Source: Candidatus Aalborgicola bjergmarkensis
GTDB taxonomy: Bacteria > Pseudomonadota > Gammaproteobacteria > Burkholderiales > Burkholderiaceae_C
NCBI GenBank assembly: GCA_016708725.1
Contig: JADJFE010000034.1
Location: 1-64,000, forward strand
DNA length: 64,000 bases
Reading direction: 5' to 3'
Positions 44,102-53,850 of this stretch are shown here, piece after piece. Every line of letters starts with the position of its first letter. The stretch's first letter is position 1. Made by a program: the position numbers and the translations under genes. Under the pieces are notes generated by a model. It was not told the DNA's origin, ran no database searches, and saw only the letters and a list, made by a program, of their open reading frames with translations.

Positions 44102-46276
44102 ATGAACCTTGACCAAGCCCTGCTCATCTTCATTGCCGAGAGCCGTGAGCTACTGGAAGATATGGAGAGTTCGCTCCTTGCGCTGGAGCAGACCGAAGAA
44201 AAAACCGAACTCATCAACTCGATCTTTCGCGCGGCCCACACCATCAAGGGTTCTTCGGGGCTTTTCAGTCTGGATCATGTGGTCGCCTTTACCCATGTGG
44301 TGGAGAATGTCCTGGATCGTGTGCGTGCCGGGACACTGCCCATCGGCGACGAACTGGTGGCTACCTTGCTCTTGTGTTGCGACCACATCAAGTCGCTGAT
44401 TGACGGCGTGCAATCCGGCCAGACGGAAGCCGATGCGGCGCAGACCGAGGCCGCAGCGCCTTTGCTGGTGGCACTGCACCATGTTTTGGGCGATACACCC
44501 AAAGATAGCTCTGCCTTGGTACCGGAGCGCGACGTGGACGTTACCGAGCGCATCGCCCGCAAGGGCGCAGGATCGGACCATTGGCATATTTCCTTGCAAT
44601 TCGGCCCCGAGGTGCTGCGCAATGGCATGGACCCGCTATCGTTCATCCGCTACCTGACGACCATGGGGCGCATCGTGGACATTCTGACGCTGCCCGACAA
44701 ATTGCCTGCCGCCGCCGAAATGGACCCCGAGGTTTGTTATCTGTCTTACGAACTGGAATTTGACACCCAGGCGGACAAAGAGGCCATTGAACGCGCGTTT
44801 GAGTTTGTGCAAGGCGAATGCCGCCTGCGCATCATTCCACCCAATAGCCGCGTCGATGAATACATCCGCTTGATCAAGGAAGCGCCCGAAGTTTCTGAAC
44901 GCATTGGCGAATTGATGGTGCGTTGCGGTGCGATTACCCGCCAGGAACTCGATACTGCGCTCAATTCGCAAGCCGACACCATCCCGCAGCGTCCGCTAGG
45001 CGCCATCTTGATGGAGCAACAGTCAGTGTCACCCGAGGTAGTGGAGGCAGCGCTGCACAAGCAAAATCAGGTCAAGGAAGTGCAGGCGAAGGAGAGTCGC
45101 TCGGTACGGGTGGATGCTGACAAGCTCGATCAACTCATTAACCTGGTGGGCGAACTCATCATTGCCGGTGCCAGCGTCAACATGATTGCGCACCGCGCCA
45201 AGGTGAGCGAACTGGAAGAGGCTACGTCCAAACTCTCCATTCTGGTTGAAGAGGTACGCGATAGCGCGCTGCAGTTGCGCATGGTCAAGATTGGCGCCAC
45301 CTTCAACCGTTTCCAGCGCGTGGTGCACGATGTCTCGCGCGATCTGGGCAAGGACATTGCGTTGGTCATCGAAGGCGAAGAGACTGAACTCGACAAAACC
45401 GTGGTCGAAAAAATCGGTGACCCTCTGATGCATCTGGTGCGCAACTCGATGGACCATGGTATCGAAAGCGCCGAACTGCGCACCGCACGCGGCAAACCCA
45501 CCCAGGGCACCCTGGTGCTCAATGCGTTTCACGATTCCGGCTCCATCGTCATCACGGTGCAAGACGATGGCGGCGGTCTCAAGCGCGAGCGTATTCTGGC
45601 CAAGGCAGTGGAACGTGGGCTGGTCGAATCCGGGCAGCATTTGAGTGATTCCGAAGTGTATGCACTGATTTTCGAGCCGGGTTTTTCCACCGCCGAACAA
45701 ATCACCAACCTCTCCGGGCGCGGTGTCGGCCTGGATGTGGTCAAGCGCAACATCACCGCCTTGCGTGGCACGGTCAGCATGAGCAGCCAGGAGGGCGTGG
45801 GCACCACGGTCACGGTACGTCTGCCGCTGACACTGGCCATCATCGACGGTTTCCTGGTCGAAGTTGGCAAGCGCGTATTTGCCATTCCGCTGGACATGAT
45901 TGAAGAATGCGTGGCCTACACCGCCGAGCCAGGCCACGACTACACCAACCTACGCGGCCAGGTGCTGCCCTTTATCCGGCTGCGCGAGTTGTTTTCCGTC
46001 AAGGCGCCAGCCCCTGCCAAGGGCGAAAACATCGTGGTGCTCAAATACGCCGGGCAAAAGGCTGGCTTGGTAGTCGATACCTTGCTAGGTGAATTTCAGA
46101 CGGTTATCAAACCACTGGGCTCCATGTTCAACCACGTGAGCTGCATCAGCGGCTCCACCATTCTGGGCAGCGGCGATGTTGCGTTGATTCTGGATGTCCC
46201 GTCCTTGATAAGGCGTAGTGTCGAAAGCGAAAAACGCGCACCGGGAATTGTCTCGCGTCAATTGTTAGAGCAATAA
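44102..46276 (+). CDS. cheA: Chemotaxis histidine kinase CheA with MshEN-like insert
   Basis: The 724-residue kinase has an Hpt domain with phospho-acceptor His46 (FRAAHTIKGSSGLF), a middle domain (about 165-260), dimerisation helices (DKLDQLINLVGELIIAGASV), the ATPase (HLVRNSMDHGIESAEL, VQDDGGGLKRERIL, NLSGRGVGLDVVKRNI) and a C-terminal CheW-like domain (FLVEVGKRVFAIPLDMIEEC). Residues about 267-322 are unusual: two successive motifs of the type RIGELMVRCGAITRQELDTA and PLGAILMEQQSVSPEVVEAA, which fit the tandem motif of MshEN domains. ATG 44102 has GAAGGGAAG upstream; an earlier in-frame ATG lies in the STAS gene. Confidence 0.93.
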   Translation: MNLDQALLIFIAESRELLEDMESSLLALEQTEEKTELINSIFRAAHTIKGSSGLFSLDHVVAFTHVVENVLDRVRAGTLPIGDELVATLLLCCDHIKSLIDGVQSGQTEADAAQTEAAAPLLVALHHVLGDTPKDSSALVPERDVDVTERIARKGAGSDHWHISLQFGPEVLRNGMDPLSFIRYLTTMGRIVDILTLPDKLPAAAEMDPEVCYLSYELEFDTQADKEAIERAFEFVQGECRLRIIPPNSRVDEYIRLIKEAPEVSERIGELMVRCGAITRQELDTALNSQADTIPQRPLGAILMEQQSVSPEVVEAALHKQNQVKEVQAKESRSVRVDADKLDQLINLVGELIIAGASVNMIAHRAKVSELEEATSKLSILVEEVRDSALQLRMVKIGATFNRFQRVVHDVSRDLGKDIALVIEGEETELDKTVVEKIGDPLMHLVRNSMDHGIESAELRTARGKPTQGTLVLNAFHDSGSIVITVQDDGGGLKRERILAKAVERGLVESGQHLSDSEVYALIFEPGFSTAEQITNLSGRGVGLDVVKRNITALRGTVSMSSQEGVGTTVTVRLPLTLAIIDGFLVEVGKRVFAIPLDMIEECVAYTAEPGHDYTNLRGQVLPFIRLRELFSVKAPAPAKGENIVVLKYAGQKAGLVVDTLLGEFQTVIKPLGSMFNHVSCISGSTILGSGDVALILDVPSLIRRSVESEKRAPGIVSRQLLEQ

Positions 46277-46301
46277 ATTCAGTTTTACGAAGGAGAGTCT
46301 T

Positions 46302-49157
46302 ATGAATAACCTCAAAATCGGTGTCCGGTTGGGAATAGGTTTTGCCGTTACCCTGTTCTTGTTGATTGTCCTGTCGGTAGTCAGTTATACGCGGCTGGAG
46401 ACACTCAACCGTGAGATTGATGATTTGGTGAAGGATAAATTCACCAAGACGGTTCTTGCTAATGACATTGTTGATGCCGCCCAAACCGTCGCACGGCAAC
46501 TGCGCAACGCTTATATCTACACCGGAGCTGAACAACAAAAGGCCGTAGATGCCATTCCCCCGCAGCGCCAGATCATTACCGAACGGATCGAAAAACTGGA
46601 AAAGATGATCACCAGTGACAAGGGCAAGGATTTGCTAGGCAAGATCAAGTCAACGCGCGTTGCCTTTGTGGCAGCGCAAAACAAGTTCCTGGATTTGCTC
46701 AAGGCCGACAAGCGCGCCGATGCCGTTGCGCTGCTACAGGGCGAATTGCGCGACAGTCAGACAGCCTATTTGAAGGCGATTACGGATTTGATTGTTATGC
46801 AGACCGAACTGGTCGAGAAGGCGGGTAAGGATGCTGACGAGTTGGTTGTTGCTACTGAACGCTTGATTTTGATTTTGGCAACGGTAGCTGTCCTTGGATC
46901 GGCTTTATTCGGCTGGTTCATCACGCGCTCCATTACCGGCCCGACCAACAAAATGGTGCAAGGAGCCAACAAGATGGCCGTCGGCGATTTCAGCTTCAAG
47001 CTCGACATTGACAGAAAGGACGAAATTGGAGAACTGGCCAATGCGGTGCGCTCCATGCAAGCAGCGGTGCAGGCCATGATTGCTGATGCCAATATGCTCG
47101 CGCAGGCGGCGGTGGCCGGTAAGCTCGAAACCCGTGCAGATACCAGCAAGCACCAGGGCGATTTCCACAAGATCGTGTCAGGTGTCAACAATACGCTCGA
47201 CGCCGTGATTGGCCCGCTGAATGTGGCCGCCGGGTATGTGGATCGCATCTCCAAGGGTGATATTCCCAAGAAAATTACTGACACCTACAACGGCGACTTC
47301 AACACGCTCAAGAACAACCTGAATACCTGTGTGGATTCGGTCAATTCTTTGGTGGCCGATGCCAACATGCTGGCCAAGGCGGCGGTGGAAGGCAAGTTAT
47401 CCACCCGTGCGGATGCCAGCAAGCATCAGGGCGACTTCCAGCGGATCGTAGCCGGTGTCAACAATACATTGGATGCGGTGATTGGCCCGCTGAATGTGGC
47501 GGCTGGGTATGTGGATCGCATCTCCAAGGGAGACATTCCGCCGAAGATCACCGACAGTTACAACGGTGATTTCAACACGATCAAGAACAACCTCAACACC
47601 TGCGTGAACTCGGTTAATGCATTGGTAGCCGATGCCAACATGCTTGCCAAGGCGGCGGTGGATGGTAAGCTGTCCACCCGTGCCGATGCCAGCAAGCATC
47701 AGGGCGACTTCCAAAAGATCGTGGTTGGTGTCAACAATACGCTGGATGCGGTGATTGGTCCGCTGAACGTGGCTGCGGGGTATGTAGATCGCATCTCCAA
47801 GGGGGATATTCCACCCAAGATCACCGATAGCTATAACGGTGATTTCAATGCGATCAAAAACAATCTGAACGACTGCATTGATGCGACCAACCAGCAGGCC
47901 AATGCGGCCAAGGCTATTTCCCTGGGTGACTTGACGGCGAACGTCAAAATCCGTTCGGAAAACGATGTCATAGCCAAGAGCTTGATTGATGTCATCAAGG
48001 CAGTCAACGTCTTGGTCACCGATGCTAATTCGATAGCGCAAGCCGCAGTCGATGGGCGCCTCGAAGCCCGTCTCGATACCACCAAACACCAGGGAGACTA
48101 TCGCAAGCTGGCGGAAGGACTGAACTCGGTGATGGTTGCGGTGAGTACTCCGGTGCAGGAACTGCAGTCGGTACTTGGCGCCATGGAAACTGGCGACTTG
48201 ACCTTATCGATGAAAAAGAACTACAACGGTACCTGGGAAGAATTGAAGTCTGCCACCAACAACATGCTCAAGAAGTTGGTGCAAGTGGTGACCGATGTCA
48301 ACAGTGGTGCACAGTCCTTGGCAGGTGCTTCGGAAGAGGTCAGCGCCACGGCGCAAGCCTTGTCGCAAGCGGCAAGTGAGCAGGCAGCAGGTGTCGAAGA
48401 AACCAGTGCTTCCATCGAGCAGATGACATCTTCCATTGCGCAGAATACCGAAAATGCCAAGGTAACCGAAGGTATGGCCAGCAAGGCGGCCAAGGATGCA
48501 GCAGAAGGCGGCGAGTCGGTGAATGCCACGGTTGCGGCGATGAAGCAGATTGCCACCAAGATTGGCATCATCGACGACATTGCGGCACAAACCAATCTCC
48601 TGGCACTCAATGCGGCCATTGAGGCTGCGCGTGCGGGTGAGCATGGCAAGGGCTTTGCCGTAGTGGCCGCTGAGGTGCGCAAGCTGGCTGAACGTAGCCA
48701 GGTTGCGGCGCAGGAAATTGGCCAGGTAGCCACCAGCAGCGTGGAGTTGGCGGAAAAAGCCGGTAAGTTGCTGGAGCAAATGGTGCCGAGTATTCGTAAA
48801 ACGGCGGATTTGGTGCAGGAGATTTCCGCAGCATCAGCTGAACAATCCTCCGGTGCGGGCCAGATCAACTCGGCTGTAAGCCAACTAAACCAGACGACCC
48901 AGCAAAATGCGTCCAGTTCGGAAGAGTTGGCCGCCACTTCGGAAGAAATGAGTGGTCAGGCCGAGCAGTTGCAGCAGACCATGTCGTTTTTCAAACTCGA
49001 AGGCAGCAGCCGCGCGGTGGCCCAGGTATCCACCGGACGTAAGAGTACTGCCGCTGGCAAAGGTACGGCAAAGCATGGCCCAAGCAGAACGGCAGGAACT
49101 GCAACGCAAGTTTCCTCCGCTAGTGGTTTAGACGAATCCCAGTTCTCCAAGTTCTAA
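46302..49157 (+). CDS. Methyl-accepting chemotaxis protein with expanded poly-HAMP array (951 aa)
   Basis: TM1 is at about 10-30, a four-helix-bundle periplasmic sensor follows (to about 185) and TM2 is at 187-208. A HAMP and then three nearly identical 91-residue units (262-352, 353-443, 444-534) and further HAMP-like helices lead to the signalling hairpin (IAAQTNLLALNAAIEAARAG) and methylation helices. The tail ends LDESQFSKF. No known ligand-binding motif is seen. GAAGGAGAG precedes ATG 46302. It lies between cheA and cheW. The receptor at 51517 is its close paralogue with only one 91-residue unit. Confidence 0.93.
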   Translation: MNNLKIGVRLGIGFAVTLFLLIVLSVVSYTRLETLNREIDDLVKDKFTKTVLANDIVDAAQTVARQLRNAYIYTGAEQQKAVDAIPPQRQIITERIEKLEKMITSDKGKDLLGKIKSTRVAFVAAQNKFLDLLKADKRADAVALLQGELRDSQTAYLKAITDLIVMQTELVEKAGKDADELVVATERLILILATVAVLGSALFGWFITRSITGPTNKMVQGANKMAVGDFSFKLDIDRKDEIGELANAVRSMQAAVQAMIADANMLAQAAVAGKLETRADTSKHQGDFHKIVSGVNNTLDAVIGPLNVAAGYVDRISKGDIPKKITDTYNGDFNTLKNNLNTCVDSVNSLVADANMLAKAAVEGKLSTRADASKHQGDFQRIVAGVNNTLDAVIGPLNVAAGYVDRISKGDIPPKITDSYNGDFNTIKNNLNTCVNSVNALVADANMLAKAAVDGKLSTRADASKHQGDFQKIVVGVNNTLDAVIGPLNVAAGYVDRISKGDIPPKITDSYNGDFNAIKNNLNDCIDATNQQANAAKAISLGDLTANVKIRSENDVIAKSLIDVIKAVNVLVTDANSIAQAAVDGRLEARLDTTKHQGDYRKLAEGLNSVMVAVSTPVQELQSVLGAMETGDLTLSMKKNYNGTWEELKSATNNMLKKLVQVVTDVNSGAQSLAGASEEVSATAQALSQAASEQAAGVEETSASIEQMTSSIAQNTENAKVTEGMASKAAKDAAEGGESVNATVAAMKQIATKIGIIDDIAAQTNLLALNAAIEAARAGEHGKGFAVVAAEVRKLAERSQVAAQEIGQVATSSVELAEKAGKLLEQMVPSIRKTADLVQEISAASAEQSSGAGQINSAVSQLNQTTQQNASSSEELAATSEEMSGQAEQLQQTMSFFKLEGSSRAVAQVSTGRKSTAAGKGTAKHGPSRTAGTATQVSSASGLDESQFSKF
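47085..47903 (+). repeat. Three tandem 273-bp poly-HAMP units
   Basis: Units start at 47085, 47358 and 47631, each beginning DANMLA and containing NNTLDAVIGPLNVAAGYVDR and DIPPKIT or DIPKKIT. Each is exactly 91 codons. The paralogous gene at 51517 has a single unit, and the length difference between the two proteins (182 residues) is exactly two units. Confidence 0.9.
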
Positions 49158-49168
49158 AGGAAATGATC

Positions 49169-49735
49169 ATGAATGCACTGGTAAAAACCCAAAGCAAGCT
49201 GCCAGCCGCCAAGGCGGCAGTACAGGATGTAGTCGAGCAAAAGCAGTATTTGACCTTCATGCTTGGTGGCGAGATGTTCTCGCTCGGTATTTTGTGCATC
49301 AAGGAAATCATCTGGTATGCCAATCCGACCGAAGTGCCGATGATGCCCGAATGCATTCGCGGAATCATCAACTTGCGCGGTGCGGTGGTGCCGGTGATGG
49401 ACTTGTCGGTGCGTTTTGGGCACCCGACTACGCCAGTGACCAAAAACACCTGTATCGTCATTGTCGAGATCGACTCCCAGAGCGATGGTGAGCACCAGAA
49501 CATGGGGATTGTGGTGGATGCGGTGCGCGCCGTACTGGAGATTGCCTCCACCGATATAGAACCCGTACCCAGTTTCGGCACCAAAATCCGCAGCGACTTC
49601 ATTGAAGGCATAGCCAAGGTCAATGGCCAGTTTGTCATCCTGCTCAATGTCAATCGGGTGTTATCTACCGAAGAAATTGGTGCCATGGGGCAGTTGGTAG
49701 CGGTAGCCGATCATTCAGTGGTTGCTTCAGGTTGA
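49169..49735 (+). CDS. cheW: Chemotaxis coupling protein CheW
   Basis: The 188-residue protein shows the CheW fold: YLTFMLGGEMFSLGILCIKE, MPECIRGIINLRGAVVPVMD, NTCIVIVEI and GIVVDAVRAVLEIA. It links CheA to the receptors. ATG 49169 is 7 bases from AAAGGA; ATG 49163 is an alternative only 2 residues longer. A variable N-terminal 25 residues precede the domain. It lies between two receptor genes. Confidence 0.93.
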   Translation: MNALVKTQSKLPAAKAAVQDVVEQKQYLTFMLGGEMFSLGILCIKEIIWYANPTEVPMMPECIRGIINLRGAVVPVMDLSVRFGHPTTPVTKNTCIVIVEIDSQSDGEHQNMGIVVDAVRAVLEIASTDIEPVPSFGTKIRSDFIEGIAKVNGQFVILLNVNRVLSTEEIGAMGQLVAVADHSVVASG

Positions 49736-49783
49736 GACGGTCCATTGTTTAGCACGCCCAGGCGTTTTCAAGGAGATTGAATC

Positions 49784-51466
49784 ATGTTTAGGAATCTTTC
49801 TATCAAATGGAAATTGACAACCCTGGTGCTCATCTTCCTGGCGGCTTTAGCTGGCGTCGGTTTGACGGGATATGCCGGTATCCGTGACTTGGGCGACGTT
49901 GTTACCGAAGTTGGCAAGGTCCGCATGCCATCCATCAGGGGGTTGTTGATTGCGCAGGAAGGGCTGACTGAAGTCGGGTCGGCTACTTTGGCCACTGCTA
50001 TCTATGAAAATGATTACAGCGCGCAACGGGAGTTTGAGGGCGTGCAGGCTCTTCGTAAAAAGGCCTGGGCCACTATTGATGAGGGGTTCAAAATTTATGA
50101 ACCGCTGCCACAAACCAAAGAGGAGGTGGTTTTGTGGAAGCAGTTTCAAGCGGATCTCGCCGAATGGAAGCGCTCGGATGAAAAGCTGTCTACTTTGATT
50201 GAACAATTGGCCTCCAGCCGCGCAGAAAGTACGCAAAAGGCATTGTTTGTCGAGTTCTACAAGGTATTTCTGGGGTCTCGCCCCTTGTTCAATAAAGTCA
50301 ATGAGAGTTTGGTCAAGGTTGTCGATCTCAACGAAAACGTGGCGGATGAATCCATAAAAACAGGTGATGCCACCATTGCATCGGCGCAGCGCAATATGGC
50401 GCTTTTTGCCATTGGAGCCGTGTTGGTTTCGATAGGCTTGGCAGTTTTCATCACCATGTCCATCCTGACACCCTTGCGTGCGGCCGTCAGGGTGGCCAAC
50501 CGGCTCGCCGAGGGGGATCTGACCGTGCGCATTGAGCCGCCTTCCAAGGACGAGACCGGTCAATTGTTGCAGGCGATGGATAACATGATTGGCCGTTTGT
50601 CGCAAGTCGTTGCCGATGTCAACACTGGCGCTCAGTCTTTGGCTGGAGCCGCTGAGGAGGTAAGTGCTACGGCGCAAGCCTTGTCGCAGGCATCTAGTGA
50701 ACAGGCAGCAGGCGTTGAAGAAACCAGTGCATCCATTGAGCAGATGACATCTTCCATTGCGCAAAATTCCGAAAACGCCAAGGTAACCGAAGGCATGGCC
50801 AGCAAGGCGGCCAAGGATGCGGCGGATGGCGGTGAGTCGGTCAATGCTACGGTTGCGGCCATGAAACAAATTGCCACCAAGATCAGCATCATTGACGACA
50901 TTGCGGCGCAGACTAACCTATTGGCTCTCAATGCGGCAATTGAAGCCGCGCGCGCGGGTGAACATGGCAAGGGTTTTGCCGTGGTAGCCGCTGAAGTGCG
51001 CAAACTGGCCGAACGCAGCCAGGTTGCGGCACAGGAGATAGGTCAGGTAGCGACCAGCAGTGTCGATTTGGCAGAAAAAGCAGGCAAATTGCTGGAGCAG
51101 ATGGTGCCGAGTATTCGCAAAACGGCGGATTTGGTGCAGGAGATTGCAGCGGCATCAACAGAACAATCAAGCGGAGCGGGCCAGATCAATTCAGCCGTGA
51201 GCCAACTAAACCAGACCACCCAGCAAAATGCGTCCAGCTCGGAGGAACTAGCCTCCACATCCGAAGAAATGAGTGGTCAGGCTGAGCAGTTGCAGCAAAC
51301 CATGGCGTTCTTCAAGCTCGAAGGAAGTGGTCGGACTGCGCTTCCCGCTGTACGCAAGAGTATGAGCAAGGTTCAAACGGTCAGGCCTGCGCCCGCCAAG
51401 GGCAGTGGCGCGCCAGTGCTTTTGTCCAAGGGTGATGTCGACGAATCAAAGTTTTCCAGGTTCTGA
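49784..51466 (+). CDS. Methyl-accepting chemotaxis protein (560 aa)
   Basis: TM1 is at 11-33, a helical periplasmic sensor at about 34-203, and TM2 at 205-226; a single HAMP follows (LTPLRAAVRVANRLAEGDLT), then the signalling domain with IAAQTNLLALNAAIEAARAG. Its last 280 residues are almost identical to those of the receptors at 46302 and 51517, while the sensor is unrelated to theirs, so the signalling half is homogenised within the cluster. The tail ends VDESKFSRF. CAAGGAGATT precedes the start. Confidence 0.93.
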   Translation: MFRNLSIKWKLTTLVLIFLAALAGVGLTGYAGIRDLGDVVTEVGKVRMPSIRGLLIAQEGLTEVGSATLATAIYENDYSAQREFEGVQALRKKAWATIDEGFKIYEPLPQTKEEVVLWKQFQADLAEWKRSDEKLSTLIEQLASSRAESTQKALFVEFYKVFLGSRPLFNKVNESLVKVVDLNENVADESIKTGDATIASAQRNMALFAIGAVLVSIGLAVFITMSILTPLRAAVRVANRLAEGDLTVRIEPPSKDETGQLLQAMDNMIGRLSQVVADVNTGAQSLAGAAEEVSATAQALSQASSEQAAGVEETSASIEQMTSSIAQNSENAKVTEGMASKAAKDAADGGESVNATVAAMKQIATKISIIDDIAAQTNLLALNAAIEAARAGEHGKGFAVVAAEVRKLAERSQVAAQEIGQVATSSVDLAEKAGKLLEQMVPSIRKTADLVQEIAAASTEQSSGAGQINSAVSQLNQTTQQNASSSEELASTSEEMSGQAEQLQQTMAFFKLEGSGRTALPAVRKSMSKVQTVRPAPAKGSGAPVLLSKGDVDESKFSRF

Positions 51467-51516
51467 TGGAACTGGCTAGTGGCCGGTATTTAGTGTCCTT
51501 TTTAGGGAGTAGTTGA

Positions 51517-53826
51517 ATGTTGAATAACCTCAAAATTGGTGTTCGGCTAGGGATTGGCTTTGCCGTTACCCTGTTTTTGTTACTTACTATTTCGGTGGTC
51601 AGCTACATGCGGGTCGATACGCTGAACTACAACATTGAGCAGATGCTCAATGACCGATTCCCCAAGACCATGCAAGCCAATGAAATTATTGACGCGCTCA
51701 ATACGGTTGCACGGCAGCTGCGCAATGCGTACATGTACTCGGGCGCAGAAAGGCAAAAAGCACTGGATGCTATCCCTCCTGAGCGCAAGATCATTGCGGA
51801 AAATCTGGAGAAATTGGATAAGTCCGTCAAATCGGAAAAAGGCCGGGAGATTTTGAGGAAGCTATTGACCGCGCGCGCGGCTTATGTGGTTGATCTGGAC
51901 AAATTCCTGGAACTGCTCAAGGCCGAAAAAAGGGAAGAGATTGTCACGCTGCAGCAAACGGGCTTGCGCAAAACGCAGGCCGACTACATGAATGCGGTGA
52001 AAGATTTGATTCAATTTCAGAGTGATGCCATGACCAAGGCCGGTAAAGATGCCGATGATCTGGCGGATTCGACACAGCGTTTGATCCTTATTCTGGGAAC
52101 GTTTGCGACCTTGGGATCAATCCTGTTCGGCTGGATCATCACCCGCTCCATCACCAGCTCCACTGCCAGGATGGTGGCCGGGGCTGACAAAATGGCCGAG
52201 GGAGATTTCAGTGTCAGGATCAACATCGACAGCAAGGACGAAATTGGCATGCTGGCCGATTCGATGCGCGCCATGCAGGCATCCGTGCAGGCCATGATTC
52301 TTGACGCCAATATGCTGGCGCAAGCGGCGGTTGCGGGAAAACTGGATACCCGTGCTGATGCTTCCAAGCATAAAGGTGACTTGCACAAGATCGTATCGGG
52401 TGTGAACAGCACACTGGATGCCGTCATTGGCCCGTTGAACGTGGCTGCCGGTTACGTGGATCGCCTTGCCAAGGGTGACATTCCGCCCAAGATCACCGAC
52501 ACCTATAACGGCGACTTCAATACCCTGAAAAATAACCTCAATGCCTGTATCGAGGCTACCAGTCAGCAAGCGAGTGCTGCCAAGGCTATTTCCATGGGTG
52601 ACTTGACGGCCAAGGTGCAAATACGTTCAGAAAACGATGTCATGGCGAAGAGTTTGGTAGATGTCGTAAAAGCCGTCAATGCGTTGGTGACCGATGCCAA
52701 TTCATTGGCGCAGGCCACGGTTGAGGGCCATCTTGAAGTTCGTATCGAGGCAGCTAAACACCAGGGTGACTATCGCAAGCTGGCAGAAGGCTTGAACTCG
52801 GTTATGGTTGCGGTGGGGACGCCGGTGCAGGAGTTGCAGACGGTGCTTAGCGCCCTGGAGGCTGGAGATCTGACGCAGCCAATGAAAAAGAACTACGCAG
52901 GCACTTGGGACGAGTTGAAGTCAGCCACCAACAATATGCTCAGGAAATTGGTCGAGGTGGTGGGTGATGTCAATACGGGGGCCAGATCGCTCGCGGATGC
53001 TGCAGAGGAGGTAAGTGCCACAGCGCAAGCCTTGTCGCAAGCGGCCAGTGAGCAAGCAGCAGGTGTCGAGGAAACCAGTGCATCCATTGAGCAGATGACA
53101 TCTTCTATTGCACAAAATACCGAAAACGCCAAGGTAACCGAAGGCATGGCCAGCAAGGCGGCTAAGGATGCGGCAGAAGGCGGTGAGTCGGTGAACGCCA
53201 CGGTGTCAGCCATGAAACAAATTGCCACCAAGATCGGCATCATTGACGATATTGCGGCACAAACCAACCTCCTGGCGCTGAATGCGGCGATTGAAGCTGC
53301 GCGTGCTGGTGAACACGGCAAGGGTTTTGCCGTGGTAGCTGCTGAGGTGCGTAAACTGGCCGAGCGCAGCCAGGTTGCGGCGCAGGAAATCGGTCAGGTG
53401 GCCACCAGTAGCGTTGATCTGGCGGAAAAAGCCGGTAAGTTGCTGGAACAAATGGTGCCGAGTATTCGCAAAACGGCGGATTTGGTGCAGGAAATTTCTG
53501 CAGCCTCGTCAGAGCAATCGAGCGGCGCAGGTCAAATCAATTCAGCTGTGAGCCAGTTGAGCCAGACCACTCAGCAAAATGCATCCAGCTCGGAAGAACT
53601 GGCGGCCACTTCGGAGGAAATGAGTGGCCAGGCGGAGCGTTTGCAGCAGATCATGTCCTTTTTCAAACTGGAAGGCAGTAGCAGGGTGCAGGTGCCAGTG
53701 CCGAGTGCGCGCAAAAGTGCTCCTGCGACTGGCAAGGCCGGTCCCATGAAAAATGGCGCCACCAAGACAGCTGCTACACCAGTGCGCCCAGCCGAATTGG
53801 ATGAGTCAATGTTCTCCAGGTTCTGA
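51517..53826 (+). CDS. Methyl-accepting chemotaxis protein with single poly-HAMP unit (769 aa)
   Basis: TM1 is at about 10-30 and TM2 at 188-208, with a four-helix-bundle sensor between that is homologous to the 46302 receptor (RQLRNAYMYSGAERQKALDA against RQLRNAYIYTGAEQQKAVDA). One 91-residue HAMP unit (DANMLAQAAVAGKLDTRADA onward) and two more HAMP-like helices precede the signalling hairpin. The tail ends LDESMFSRF. TTAGGGAG lies before ATG 51517. It lies just before cheR. Confidence 0.93.
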   Translation: MLNNLKIGVRLGIGFAVTLFLLLTISVVSYMRVDTLNYNIEQMLNDRFPKTMQANEIIDALNTVARQLRNAYMYSGAERQKALDAIPPERKIIAENLEKLDKSVKSEKGREILRKLLTARAAYVVDLDKFLELLKAEKREEIVTLQQTGLRKTQADYMNAVKDLIQFQSDAMTKAGKDADDLADSTQRLILILGTFATLGSILFGWIITRSITSSTARMVAGADKMAEGDFSVRINIDSKDEIGMLADSMRAMQASVQAMILDANMLAQAAVAGKLDTRADASKHKGDLHKIVSGVNSTLDAVIGPLNVAAGYVDRLAKGDIPPKITDTYNGDFNTLKNNLNACIEATSQQASAAKAISMGDLTAKVQIRSENDVMAKSLVDVVKAVNALVTDANSLAQATVEGHLEVRIEAAKHQGDYRKLAEGLNSVMVAVGTPVQELQTVLSALEAGDLTQPMKKNYAGTWDELKSATNNMLRKLVEVVGDVNTGARSLADAAEEVSATAQALSQAASEQAAGVEETSASIEQMTSSIAQNTENAKVTEGMASKAAKDAAEGGESVNATVSAMKQIATKIGIIDDIAAQTNLLALNAAIEAARAGEHGKGFAVVAAEVRKLAERSQVAAQEIGQVATSSVDLAEKAGKLLEQMVPSIRKTADLVQEISAASSEQSSGAGQINSAVSQLSQTTQQNASSSEELAATSEEMSGQAERLQQIMSFFKLEGSSRVQVPVPSARKSAPATGKAGPMKNGATKTAATPVRPAELDESMFSRF

Positions 53827-53850
53827 TGCCTGTGCAATTTTTAAGGAACC

